A model generated the notes under the pieces. That model made no database searches. It was not told where the DNA came from and was given only the letters and a program-made list of their open reading frames with translations. The translations under genes and the position numbers were made by a program. Source: Lumbricus rubellus (Eukaryota; Annelida; Clitellata; Crassiclitellata; Lumbricidae). From it: 64,000 nucleotides of DNA. The stretch spans positions 42,444,864 through 42,508,863 of the forward strand of contig OX243816.1 in NCBI GenBank assembly GCA_945859605.1, in the 5' to 3' direction. Shown piece by piece: positions 35,247 through 46,500 of this stretch (position 1 is the first letter of the stretch; every line of letters begins with the position of its first letter).

Positions 35247-38200
35247 ATGAAGTTCGCAAGTGCCGTGGTTAAAGTCGTCGAGATTCTTTGCAGAATGTGG
35301 CTCTATTTTCCAGGTGGGATGTGAATTTGTCTTTATTCATCAGTCTGCATTTGTCTAATTCATTGTCATTGTTTATCAGTTTGAAGTCTACAATTCATTT
35401 TAATTCATCTCAAGTACATATAAATTTTAATTCACGACTTTGAAACTGCTCTGCCATGGAAAGGCGTGAGGGAATCAGCTCACAATCATGTGCAATTGAG
35501 GTTACAAATGTCTCTCTACTTCCGTGAGTGTCAGGTAAGGCGCATGGGCAGACGACAAACTGACAGTGCTTAATATTTTAGTATACTAGTAACGAAAGAT
35601 CGAGCTGGTTTTGTTTTCGACAGCAGCTGCAGATTCGGTGGACGTCAAACTGAATCTGAAAGGACTAACAGCAACTCAGAGTACCACTTATAACCCCAAC
35701 ATCGCTAGTCGTGCCATCGACGGCAACTACAACACAAACTTCAATGCGGGATCTTGTACTCATACAGGGTACTATTCAGTTGTGGACCAATGGTGGCGCG
35801 TCGACCTACGCCAGCTGGTCAAAGTGAAACGAGTCGTATTAGTTAACCGAGGCGATTGTTGCGGTAAGTGACATAATTATAGTAGGCCTACTTCTGAGTG
35901 AAGTGCTGAAATCGAGAATACTATCCCCTGATTGGAGATATTCAGAAGGGAGGCGACGATAAGTTGGGTGTCCTTAGTCCTGGGTTCGTTCAGGATTTCA
36001 ATTTCACCCACACCTCCACGATACATAGCAATCATCGTCTTCTTCTCTACCGTTGTCATCATCGCCGTCGTAGCTGTCATCGTCACCACCAGCACCACAA
36101 CAAAAAGGTCCATCAACACCACGACTTCAAGCAAACTATCTCTATTTCATTTCCTCTTCTCCTACTTACACTTCTCCAACTCTCATCGTCACGTTAGCTT
36201 ACAATTTCCTTTCCTATACATTCGCTGGTGGAATCTCTTTAGCTCTGCGATTATCTCTGCGACCCGGTGTAGCAAGAGCGTTTCTTTGCTTTCTTTGCCC
36301 ACACCAAAGCTAAATAAGCTTATGGCGCACTATTATAATTCACGTTCTTGTCCTTTAAATATACACAGTTTTGCAACTCATTCTCACTTCCTCTGTTCCT
36401 CACCCACTTAGCCGGAATGGGTTCTCCATGCAGAGGGGCGCGGTGGTGTAGTGGTGGCGTCATGGCCTTGAAGCCGGAAGGTTCGAGGTTCGAATCCACC
36501 CTCAACCGCGTAGGGACCTTGGGCAAGTCCTTCACTCACAATTGCTCAGCGCTTCGGCGTGAAACTCCGATGCAGTGTCCGCTCTGCATTCGGGAGCGCC
36601 TCTGAGTAGAGAGAGCTTGAAGGGGCGCTATAACAAGTGCATATACAAACAAAGTTTAACACAGATTGTAAATGTATCTTTCCAATTTCTGCTACTATAT
36701 AGGCCCTACTGTTCCTTTCAGTAATTCTCTATTGATCATTGGAGTTTCGGTAAAAACAGACCAACCAACGCTTTGACGTGCATTGGATGACAGTAGCCCC
36801 CCATGCTTCTATAAGTTTACTAAGGCATTTGTCATGCCAAGTCATGACCTGGTGTAGCGCCGCCCCTGCCTCACGTAACATGATGCCACCTCACATCATA
36901 GCAAGTCTTTCTGCGAAATTCCGATAACATAAGTAGGCCTACAATCCTAAATGCATTATTCTGAGCGCATATATGAATACCGATCTCATGTAGGCGTAAA
37001 CAGTAAACATGCAATATGTAGCATAATGTAAATCTTCGAGAATTTCTCAGCGCCCTCGAAAGTCACGTCGGATAGACCCGTTTATTCACTGGCACTATAA
37101 TCAAATCAAGTCCACACTAGCCATAACTACCCTTTTGGTTCCGGTGCCAGGTCAAATTTAGGGTAAGTCCATGCAAGGAGACAGCGTGGTGCTACGGTGG
37201 AAGTCAATGACGATGGCAGTTGGGTGGTGGAACGTGATTAGAATCGGGACAGAATAGTTTGGAAAGAGTTCGGTTTTTGCTCCAGCAAAATATTAAGAAC
37301 GAAGATTCTGACACGTTCTTCAAGTATAAAGCTTAAGGATCACTAGCATCTCAGTAGACACGTAATCCGATAAATTCTGAGTTTTTGGACTTGAGTCCTG
37401 TTGTGTTGCATAGCAAATTCGCAACCCGTAATTATAATGGTATCCCTCTGCGAAAATCAAAAGAGTTACTAAAATGTGGCTACTGACTGACGTTGCGAAT
37501 TCTAATTGCGTAATTGTATTCAGGGAATCGTATGGACAACTTTGTTGTGGGATTCAGCAACAGGACCACCGATCCGGTCCGAGGATACTACTCCCTCTGC
37601 GGTCGGTACCCGGGACCGGCTGCGGACGGTGCCTACCTCGGTCTTCGGTGCGATCCAAACACTGCGTCTGGGCGATTCGTCATCGTCCAAACGGCGAGCA
37701 ATAGCATGACCGATTTGAATATCTGCGAAATCGAGATCTACGCAGGACAAGTCAGAAACTGTGAGTCTTTTGACCAACGAAAGACCGTGAGTAAGGTTCA
37801 AGGTAAAGTTAGGAACAAAATGGTTTGTAAGCTAAGCAAATGTGCTAAGCTGATAGTAATTGGTAAAGTAACGGTATTGAAAGGTGCTGCATGATAAAGT
37901 TGGTAAGGTACGCTGAGGAAATAAGGAAAGGCATGGACGGAGTTTGGTTTCCGTTCTTTGGGGTATGGGGGGTGGGGGGGGCTAAAGATTTCGGGTTTTT
38001 GCCGGAAAAATTTATGACTTTTTTTAGTCATTCGATTGAAGTTTCGCGAAAAGAGCCATATTCCCGGAAACATTTATGAGCCTGGACCTTCTTAGTGGGG
38101 GAGGGGGGGGTTAAGCCCCTGAAAAGATACCATTTTCACGGCAAAAAGGTGAATTTGGGCCTTTTATCCATAGCCCCTGATAAGCTCCGCCCATGAGGAA

Positions 38201-39762
38201 AGGTAAGTTGACCCAAGGTAAGGTGCAGCTAAATAAGTTGTGGTGTTATACCGTACTATAGGTCACGACAGGGAAGGGTATAAGGCGACGTAAGGTCACG
38301 AAAACAGAGTCAACATTATTAGGTTACAATTGCTATAATTATAGTAACCATGACAATGACCACACTTTTTACTGAAACCAAAGTAAAGAAGTTTAACAAA
38401 TGTAGGCTAATAGCCTACATGTAGGCTAAAAATTCAATGTTTTAGTCAAATGAAGATTCCTAATTAAAGGGCGTAGGTCACTTTAACAGAGGTATGGTAA
38501 GGCTATACAGGATAAGAAGACATATAAGGTAATCGAATGAACTCTTTCATACTGTTGCACATAAATTTTGAAATGCTTTGTCTTTGTGTCCGTTGCATAT
38601 GAGTTATTTAGTTCGTTTTCAACTTGAAATTTAATTTACATTATAGAATTTTCATATCTCCTATACACTGCATGCTCCTCGTACTTGCGATCCTACCTTC
38701 CATCTGCTATATATATAGAAAGACGGAGTAGTTGGCGGTACTCACTTTGTGACTCCTCTACAGGCTCTACTGATGTGCTTGTGCACGGGTTGTTTTTGGT
38801 GCGTCTTCGGTTGATATGTACGTAAGATCACTTGCTTTAGCGCTCCTTCGAGATTTTGATGTCTCCTGCACTAGACACCAGAACAGTGTAAGCAATATAT
38901 TCAAAGTACAACGACTGCGTTATTTCTTACTTCTTTAACAGCACCTCTATGACCTCTCTTGTAAGTTATCATTTTCAGTAAAATAGAACAATGAACAAAA
39001 TGTGATCTTTCTTGGAAGTTTTCTCTTTTAGGGAGAACAGTATGATATCTTTATTACATGTTTTCTTTACTGTTATAACAATATTTAATCTTTGCATAAA
39101 ATGCAATGTATTATAGATAGTAATTTTTATAGCGCCGCTAAAATAAATGGCCATTCAGTGAGAGAACCCCGAGCGAAAGATAGAGAATATTGATCCAGCA
39201 GGAAGAGTTTCACGCAGAGTGATGGATGGGAAAGGAGGTTCATATAATAATTATAACCTATGGAGGACAAAAGATCGAGTTTGAGCAAAAGTGGTCATAG
39301 CTTGTGGGAACAACCAAGTCGTCGGGTAGAACTGAAAATAATTATGAACTACGATGAATTGTACGACATAACGACACAATGAACCTTAACGAATAATAAT
39401 GAATTAAACGAAGGATAAAAATCCACACAATATAGTAAAGAATGATAAGCTCCCATTGGTTACAACTGCTCTTTTACAATCAGTATATGCAGATGAGTCA
39501 TTCTTTGTGCTTCATGACAGTGAACAGATGGAAGCGCATTTCAAACCAGCGATTTGTGTCAGTTGGTGCAATCATCCTTAGCAAACGTTCTGCTCTGATG
39601 TGCATCGGAAAATGCCAAGAAACCGTCGCCTGTGAGTCAGTCAACTATCGCCAGATGGACAAGACGTGTGAGATGAATTTCCTGCCTTCGGGAGCCGACT
39701 ATAGCCACATTGTCAGCGAGAAAGGGTGGGACAACTGGGTGCAGACGTACGAGTTCATCTAA
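35247..39762 (+). CDS. Secreted F-type lectin with PAN/apple-like C-terminal module, copy A
   Basis: Four exons: 35247-35313, 35624-35863, 37524-37760 and 39563-39762. All introns are phase 1; 744 nt, 247 aa. Exon 1 encodes a signal-peptide-like start (MKFASAVVKVVEIL...). Exons 2-3 encode an F-type lectin (fucolectin) domain: AIDGN, GSCTHTG, WWRVDL, then the fucose-binding motif RGDCCGNR, which is created across the exon 2/3 junction, and later SGRFVIVQT and LNICEIEIY. The His-to-Arg spacing is 28 residues, slightly longer than I recall for the family. Exon 4 encodes a Cys-containing module (CIGKC...VACESVNYRQMDKTCEM) resembling PAN/apple domains. The protein is probably extracellular and binds fucosylated glycans, a common innate-immunity role; that function is inferred. 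Exon 2 has a tandem CAG-CAG acceptor allowing loss of one Ala. AATAAA lies at 40056. Its tandem duplicate is at 50392-61123. Confidence 0.85.
36185..36790 (-). pseudogene. Decayed Gmr1-like pol relic in lectin A intron 2, split by a SINE
   Basis: The same degenerate segment as at 58868-59660, with similarity to element 1 upstream-of-protease sequence. Blocks at 36185-36430 and 36675-36790 are separated by a tRNA-derived SINE (36434-36655). No open frame remains. Confidence 0.62.
36434..36655 (+). repeat. tRNA-derived SINE, best copy
   Basis: A-box-like GGTGTAGTGGTGG, B box GGTTCGAATCC (36487-36497), body GGCAAGTCCTTCACTCAC, tail GAGCGCCTCTGAGTAGAGAG and GGGGCGCTATAACAAG. Unit B lacks it at the matching point, so it inserted after the duplication. 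Confidence 0.85.
37024..37110 (+). repeat. Dispersed repeat with TCGAGAATTTCTCAGCGCCC core
   Basis: The core ATCTTCGAGAATTTCTCAGC recurs at 63516 (same strand) and at about 59155 and 63140 (reverse). It is usually next to an ATGTA tandem. Family unknown to me. Confidence 0.7.
37932..38195. mobile_element. hAT-like MITE, CATGGGCGGAG family, lectin A intron 3
   Basis: The ends are CATGGACGGAGTTT and AAGCTCCGCCCATG, with 8-bp duplication AGGAAAGG (37924-37931, 38196-38203). A remnant without its left end is at about 60295-60520 in unit B, so this insertion predates the duplication. Confidence 0.9.
38204..39562. other. Lectin A intron 3 remainder
   Basis: AT-rich DNA with GGTAAGG-type repetition (38200-38530), partly alignable with unit B. 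No other feature recognised. Confidence 0.4.
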
Positions 39763-40055
39763 ATTTCCATTACGAGCAGCTTAGTAGCAGAAACCAACGT
39801 GTAGGGCTACTCGAAAATTTTGTTACTTTTCTGTTGATATCCTACCAGTGCAGTTAAATTGAATATTTCAATGGATCTTGATGTTAATAATTATACTTGT
39901 ATTGGGACTCGTACTCAACATCGTTGGACTGCATATGGGACTCGGCTTAGATGGACTGGGAACTTGACTCAGACTCGACTCATGTCGACTTGACAACATG
40001 ACTGCTACTGCTCGTAACTTCTTTTAAAATCGTTTGAAAGTTTCAGAAAATTAAC

Positions 40056-40061
40056 AATAAA
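40056..40061 (+). promoter_or_regulatory. Lectin A poly(A) signal
   Basis: AATAAA 294 bp after the stop. It is conserved at the same relative place in copy B (61419-61424). Confidence 0.65.
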
Positions 40062-40616
40062 AGTAAATTTATCATAGTGAAATTTCCTTTGGGTCTTCAT
40101 TGCAACGTGCCAGAAATTATTTGACGACTGGTTTTAATTTTCGTGTCCCTTGCTGCCATATGGCAACACGGCTAATTTAGAATTAGGTAATAACCTAATA
40201 ATTACGTAATTTGTTTCGTACTCAAACATTTTTAAACAGAAGCTGCATTTGCATCATCTATGATGGCTAAAGGTAATTATTGCCCTAGCAAGTCTTTTTT
40301 GGAAATTTTGATATACTATTATGACCTTGAAGTCAGTGTGATTTCCTTGTTCAAAAAGTAAATTTTGCTGAATTAATTTCTTTTTACTGATAAATGATAT
40401 GAAAGAGTAAAAAATATTTTAAGAGTTGGCTTGGATCAGTATTCAACTCTGACTTACCATAAATTAACTGTTTTGTGTAAATTTGCAATTTCGGTTAGTT
40501 TTATATCGGTTGCCATTTGGCAACAATGGGAACCCCTCGCCATTACATCCGACCATCACCCCGTCGTAGGACATTACCCCCGTCATCACCAACAATTTGT
40601 TTACATTTAGGTCCAA

Positions 40617-40760
40617 TGTATGTTTGTATGTATGTATGTATGTATGTATGTATGTATGTATGTATGTATGTATGTATGTATGTATGTATGTATGTATGTA
40701 TGTATGTATGTATGTATGTATGTATGTATGTATGTATGTATGTATGTATGTATGTATGAA

Positions 40761-40807
<47 letters not shown>

Positions 40808-40889
40808 ATGTATGTATGTATGTATGTATGTATGTATGTATGTATGTATGTATGTATGTATGTATGTATGTATGTATGTATGTATGTAT
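40617..40889. repeat. Large (TATG)n microsatellite
   Basis: About 270 bp of TATG with a TG-rich interruption near 40757-40793. It creates long ORFs in several frames that are not genes. It is absent from the corresponding place in unit B (near 62205). Confidence 0.98.
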
Positions 40890-41381
40890 CCGCCACATAC
40901 AAATGCATACCCTGTCAGCGTGTGTGCGTGCGTGCGTAAATACGAGTGCAGGTGTGTATGCGAGTGTGCACATGTACATGTGTGCGCGTACGTGTGTGCG
41001 TGGTTGTGTGTGCATGTGTGTAGGTGTGTGTATAAGTGTGTACGCGTGCGTTGTGAAGTACAAATGCACGTCGTGATTGGTTTTTTAAAGGCTATTTTAT
41101 GAGTCAACACTGTATTGAAACGCAGCTTTCAATAGCAGCTGCCGACTTTACGCTATGAAAATATAAAGCCTGCCATTTTAGTTGATTTCGTTGCCATTGG
41201 TCGATATCAGTGCCTAGTTTTCTATTTTCAAGTACTTAAGCAGTTGCAGAGATTTTCCGATTTTTGCTTGGAGCCTGAGCCACATTTGGAGGCTAATACC
41301 CGGCGCCGCCACTGTTGTTCGGCCATTTACATAAAGCTCACGTATTCATGATCAAAAAGTGTCCTTTTTGTCACAAACAGG

Positions 41382-42514
41382 CAGGGGCGCAACCAGAACA
41401 TTTTCCTGGGGGGTGCTCAGAATTATTATTGTAAGCGCCCAACGTGCGAAGTAGCGAGTGCCAAATGCTCAAAGCCAGTGCCGACTAGGGCGTTTGGGGG
41501 AGCGTTGTAAGCTACCCCAGCGGGGCCTGGGGCGGAGCCCCAGAAACCAGCGCATTTTTTTACATCAGCTAGAGCACGTTTCAGGTCTTGTTTGCAAGCT
41601 GTATTTGTGAAGACTTCAAAAATGTCCTTTCCCATTTGTTTAGATAAGACAAAAAGTAGCCTATTAGGCCTATAGCTCGCGAGTAGCAGAATTAACAGTC
41701 GTTGTTTTATCTAGTATTCTAGTCCCTTCTCTGGAAATCAATGGTCTCTAGGGAAAAGCGAGCATCCGACGGAAAAGGGCAGGGGTTTGGGTGGGGAGGG
41801 GCCCTCCACATCAGAAATGTTATAATTTCCACACTGCAATGGCAGCAATTTAAGCTGTCATCTAAAGCAAAATTGCTATACAATTTCAGTGCTGATAGAA
41901 GTGGTCTAAACTTCAACGAATATGCTCACAATTATAAACAAAATTATTTGTTGAGTTTCAACGTTTATTATACCACCATTTTAAGATGTCAATTTAGCAA
42001 AATAACTCTATTACTTTCAGTGCTGATAAAAATAGTCATTTAAGATTTCAAGTTGAAACAAGGCTGAAAATTAACTATAAATTATTATAATACTAATTGA
42101 GGGAAACAATAATTCTTAACTATAGACCTTAATAAAAATAGCGCACACGGTAGGTCTACTATTACGTGGTAACATATTATCAATAAATTGTCGAGATGCG
42201 GGTAATGTAACGCTTTTAATTCATCCCTAGGCAAATCCTCGAGACCCAGACAAACTCAGGTAGACCAGCTAAACACTGAAATCTAGTGCTCTATGAACCA
42301 TGAATTTGACTAAGTTTAAAGATTATAAAACAGAAGAATGAAGAAACCTGCTTGATTATGTAAGCTGAAAGACTTAAAGAGCGAAAGACCCCCTACCCCC
42401 TCCTCCTACCCCCCTAACTAACAACTCATCGGATTTGGAAAAATTGCGTGGGTCACCTTTTTAGCCTTGGGGTGCTCAAGCCCCCCCCCCCAGCACCCCC
42501 TAGTTGCGCCACTG
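41382..42514. mobile_element. hAT-like element, 1.1 kb
   Basis: The ends are CAGGGGCGCAACCAG and CTAGTTGCGCCACTG, with 8-bp duplication CAAACAGG (41374-41381, 42515-42522). The termini resemble those of the 11560-14536 element. No transposase ORF. Confidence 0.88.
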
Positions 42515-42522
42515 CAAACAGG

Positions 42523-42952
42523 GCAAATTTTGCTCGTTTGCTCAAGTCGGGACGCACCACAAAAACCGAGATATGTCTCTCGAAACCTGGACGTATAGAC
42601 ACGGTCACCCTAGTATAGGCCCTATTCAATATTTCCGCTTCCATTCACTCATGCATTCCACTCATTCGTTCCGCCCAATTTGGACGATTCGCTTCCGTAA
42701 TCCGTATGCAGCAGACTATTTATTGTTTCCCGTGATACGCTTTTCATCCTGCGATCCAGCTGTCATTTAGCGAATTTGTCCGGTGCCATCATTAACAATT
42801 TATCAATTTAGGTTTGGGTTTTGTTTGCACACAGTAGGTCTACTGGGACCTATGGGTCCGGAACGCATGCAGCGATAAGTTTTCTGATGCGTGTAATAGG
42901 TCTATTGTATACCTATTATTATCAGTTCAGGCTTTGATTTATTTTGAGCAAT
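42523..42952. other. Spacer between hAT element and retrotransposon 1
   Basis: No gene or repeat recognised. It does not match the DNA left of unit A, so the duplicate boundary is close to retrotransposon 1. Confidence 0.4.
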
Positions 42953-42957
42953 AACTC

Positions 42958-43476
42958 TGTCACAAGTCTTTTCCCTCTTCTTCTCTACGGTGACCTTCAG
43001 TCTCTTCGGAAGCTTCTTCGTATAAGTTCGTGGTAGCGTAGGCCTATCCCTAGATAACTGTTTCATTAGCTAAATGGCTAGGTTAAAGAATCTACAGTCT
43101 TTCACTGTTTTGTTAACCAACAACGACGACGTGTTTAACTCTTCTTATTATACTCCAAAATCCGATATAAAGTAAAACGATCAGCAACAACACAACAATG
43201 ACTACACTTGCGTTATCATAACAACTACACGACTACTATCTTCATCAGTCTACTCTATCGCAACTCAACAACAACTCTTACAGCCTATCTCAACGGCTCT
43301 CAACACGCAACTCTCCTTCTTCACTTCCACTCCCTTCTTGTACAATTAACGTACGCTCGTCTAGACGTCACGTGCTGTCCAGACAATCACCTGTGCAGAC
43401 GCCGCGCGGCAATTTGCACCTGGCCTACTTACGTCGCTGTACGACAATCGGCGTGCACTGATTAAATTAGCTGACA
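42958..43476 (-). repeat. 3' LTR of element 1
   Basis: A 519-bp direct repeat of 49433-49952, ending TGT...ACA. On the element's strand it is preceded by a purine-rich tract (AAAAGAAAGGAAGGAGG, 43480-43496). The left flank AACTC equals the right flank of the other LTR. Confidence 0.95.
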
Positions 43477-43593
43477 TTACCTCCTTCCTTTCTTTTGAAG
43501 AGAGCTAATTAATCTTAAAAATTAGCGAACGTATAATGCTTAAACTAAATACAAACAATTCTTATACTAAATGCAATCACAAAATACCTTATA

Positions 43594-46500
43594 CTACAAT
43601 CTCGATAAGCAGTCTGCTACTACATTCAACTTTCCTTTCTTATAGTTCAACAGAATGTCAAAATTTTGCAATGATAAAGACCATCTGACTAACTTAGCAG
43701 ACTTCGACATTGACTCAGTCAAATAAACTAAAGGATTATGATCAGTGAACACATTAATCTTGGAACCAATAATGATTTCTTTCAATTTGTTTAAAGCCCA
43801 TATGATTGCATAGGCTTCCTTCTCAATCGTCGCCCATCTCCTCTGGGTATCTGTCAGCTTCTGGCTGATAAATGAAACGGGACGTTCTATCCCCTCATCG
43901 TCCACTTGTGACAGCACAGCCCCCACAGCAAAATCACTGCTATCACAGTACAAATTAAATGGTTTGCCAACCTCGAACATGTACAGAATAACATTCGATA
44001 AAACAATTTCTTTAAGAGAATCAAAAGATTTCTGGTGGTCCTCAGTCCAAATAATGTTCTCAGGTGTCTGCTTGCTAGTTAAATCTGTCAATGGTTTAGC
44101 AATCTCAGCAAAATTACAAATAAATTGTCTGTAGAAACCAAAGAATCCTAACATTTGCTTCACTTGCTTCTTCGTTTCAGGGTTTTTTAAATTAATCAAA
44201 CTGTCAATCCTATCTGGATTCATCATCTTCTTCCCTGAACCAATGAGGTGACCGATGAATTTCACCTCACTCTTACCAAACACACATTTCTTCAAGTTCA
44301 AAGTTACATTATGCAGTCTTATTTGTTTCAAAAACAATTCTAAATGTTTCAAATGAATGTTCCAATCATCAGAATGGACTGCAATGTCATCAACATAGGG
44401 TTCAGTAAATGCATTAATCGGTTGCAAAATCATGTTTATGGCTTTTACAAAAGTCCGTCCAGAGTTAATCATTCCAAAAGGAACACGTGTAAATTCGTAC
44501 AGTCCACTATGGGTAACGAATGCGGTTTTCCATTGGTCGGATTTCTTCACCGGACAAGTCCAGTAAGCACTGCGACAGTCCAAGACGGAAATAAACTTGG
44601 ATTTCCCGACTTTGCTCAGCACATCGTTGACGATCGGCATGGGGTATCGACAATTTTCAGTATATGAATTCACGTACCTGTAGTCGCACGCGAGTCTCAA
44701 GGATCCGTCCTTCTTCTTGACGATGACCAGCGGACTTGCCATTCTGCTCGACGACGGCTGAATGATGTTTGCTTTCAGCATCTCTTGTATTTGTTTGTCC
44801 ACTTCTGCGCGGTATATCAACGGTATTCGATAAGCCGTGAACTCCTTCTCTCGAAAGTCTGGTCTCAGCACCACTTCGTGTTCTACCAATGTACATAATC
44901 CAGGTTTGTCCGAAAATCTGTCTGCATATCGGTTCAGTACATCCAGTAGCTGTTTCTGTTGCTCGCTCGTAAGATGTCCGATCTGTTCATAGTCCAATTG
45001 CAGCGATTTCTGTGTCGTCTCTGCATGGTCTTCTTTCAATGGTAGCTCTACCACTGATCCGAATTCGTCGTCCTCTTCCACGATGAGACCACACGATAAT
45101 GTTCTTGCGATGAACTTCCTCATTTTGTTGGCATGGACGATTCGTCGGCCGTTTTCATTCATGTCCACCAGATACGAATACTTGGATCTTCTTTGTAGCA
45201 CTGTACATGGACCATGCCATCGTGAGATCAATTTATTGGTTGACGTTGGATACAGGACGATGACGTTTTCTCCTGGTTCGAATTCTTTATCCTTGGCCCT
45301 CTTGTTGTATTGACTGGCGTATTGTTTTTGCTTTTCCTCTGCACAATTCTCAGCAAATATCAAAGCTTTCTCCATGTCTGCTCTTAAGTTCTTCAGGTAC
45401 TTTGCTGGTTGTACTCCAATGTTTGGCGGTAGATTTATTTCTTTGGTCCAGCTTTCCTTTAAGATAGTTAATGGTCCTCTTGGCATTTTTCCATACACCA
45501 GCAGATATGGTGCCACTCCTGTCGTTGCGTTAGGAACTTCTCTCAATGCCCATACGGTAAACGGAATGATTTTATGCCACTGTCTTGGATTTTCCACAAT
45601 GACATGATGCACCATCTTCTTGAACGTCTGATTCCATCTCTCAACTAATCCAGCTGCCTCAGGATGCCCTGGTGAATCGAATCGTGGACAGCATCCCATC
45701 AATTTCAAAAATTCTCTTGTGAGACTGGCTGTAAAATTTGTGCCTCTGTCGCTGGTGATCACAGACGGCACCCCCACGTCAATGAATAGCTTCATCAAAG
45801 CTTCGCACACAGCCTTAGCAGTCAATGACTTCAGCAAAAAGATTGTCGGCCATCTTGTACATGAATCCACTATGCACAAGCAATACTTATGCCCAGCTGC
45901 TGACTTCGGTTCTATTGGGCCTACCACGTCCATAGTCATCCGTCGGAATGGCACATCTTCCCTTGGAATTGGTGTAATCGGCACTCGATCCATCACCAAA
46001 CTTCGTGCCTTCAGCTGACACTTCTCACAGGACTTACAAAATTTCACCACGTCTCGACGCATCTTTGGCCAGACAAAGGACAACTTGATTCTCTCTCGTG
46101 TCTTCTCTTCTCCCAAGTGTCCGCCAAATACTGACTCGTGAGCTAATTCCATTACTTGAATTCTTCTCTCTTTCGGTAACACCAACTGATACACAAGCTG
46201 ATCCAGCATTTGATGCTTCTTATACAGCAATCCATTCACCACGCTAAACTCTGATCCTTGGTCTTCAGCGATCCTCCACCACGATTTCAGTGACTCGTCA
46301 TTTCTCTGCTGCTCCTCGAATTTCTTCGCATCTTCCAGCTGTCTTTCATCGTTCGAATTCTCTGTGAACAAGTCCCTCATACTTGTCTCCAGTTCAGCGT
46401 CGCTTCCGGAATCTTCACTATCATTTCGTTCACATGCAGCCATCTCTTCTTCAGTTTCATTGTTCTCAGATGTTGTTCTTTCGTCATCTTGGATGCTGAG

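Larger units (their letters stand above)
33998..41165 (+). repeat. Tandem segmental duplicate, unit A
   Basis: Sequence from GTCTGCAAGCGTCTCATCAT through the lectin A gene to AATAGCAGCTGCCGA recurs, diverged, at 49953-62500. Exons, splice sites and long intron stretches all align. Unit A has private insertions: a Tc1-like foldback MITE (34304-35077), a SINE and a large TATG array. Confidence 0.9.

Noticed and set aside
36434..36510. Possible functional tRNA gene (A and B boxes present)
   Set aside because: The boxes belong to a SINE head; no cloverleaf with paired acceptor stem is visible.
40464..41110. Long ORFs of repeated MYVC or YIHT on both strands
   Set aside because: They are translations of the TATG/TG microsatellite in several frames; no start context, domain or splice support.
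43208..43465. 85-aa ORF repeated identically at 49684-49941
   Set aside because: It lies inside the two LTRs of element 1 and is duplicated with them; no recognisable protein.
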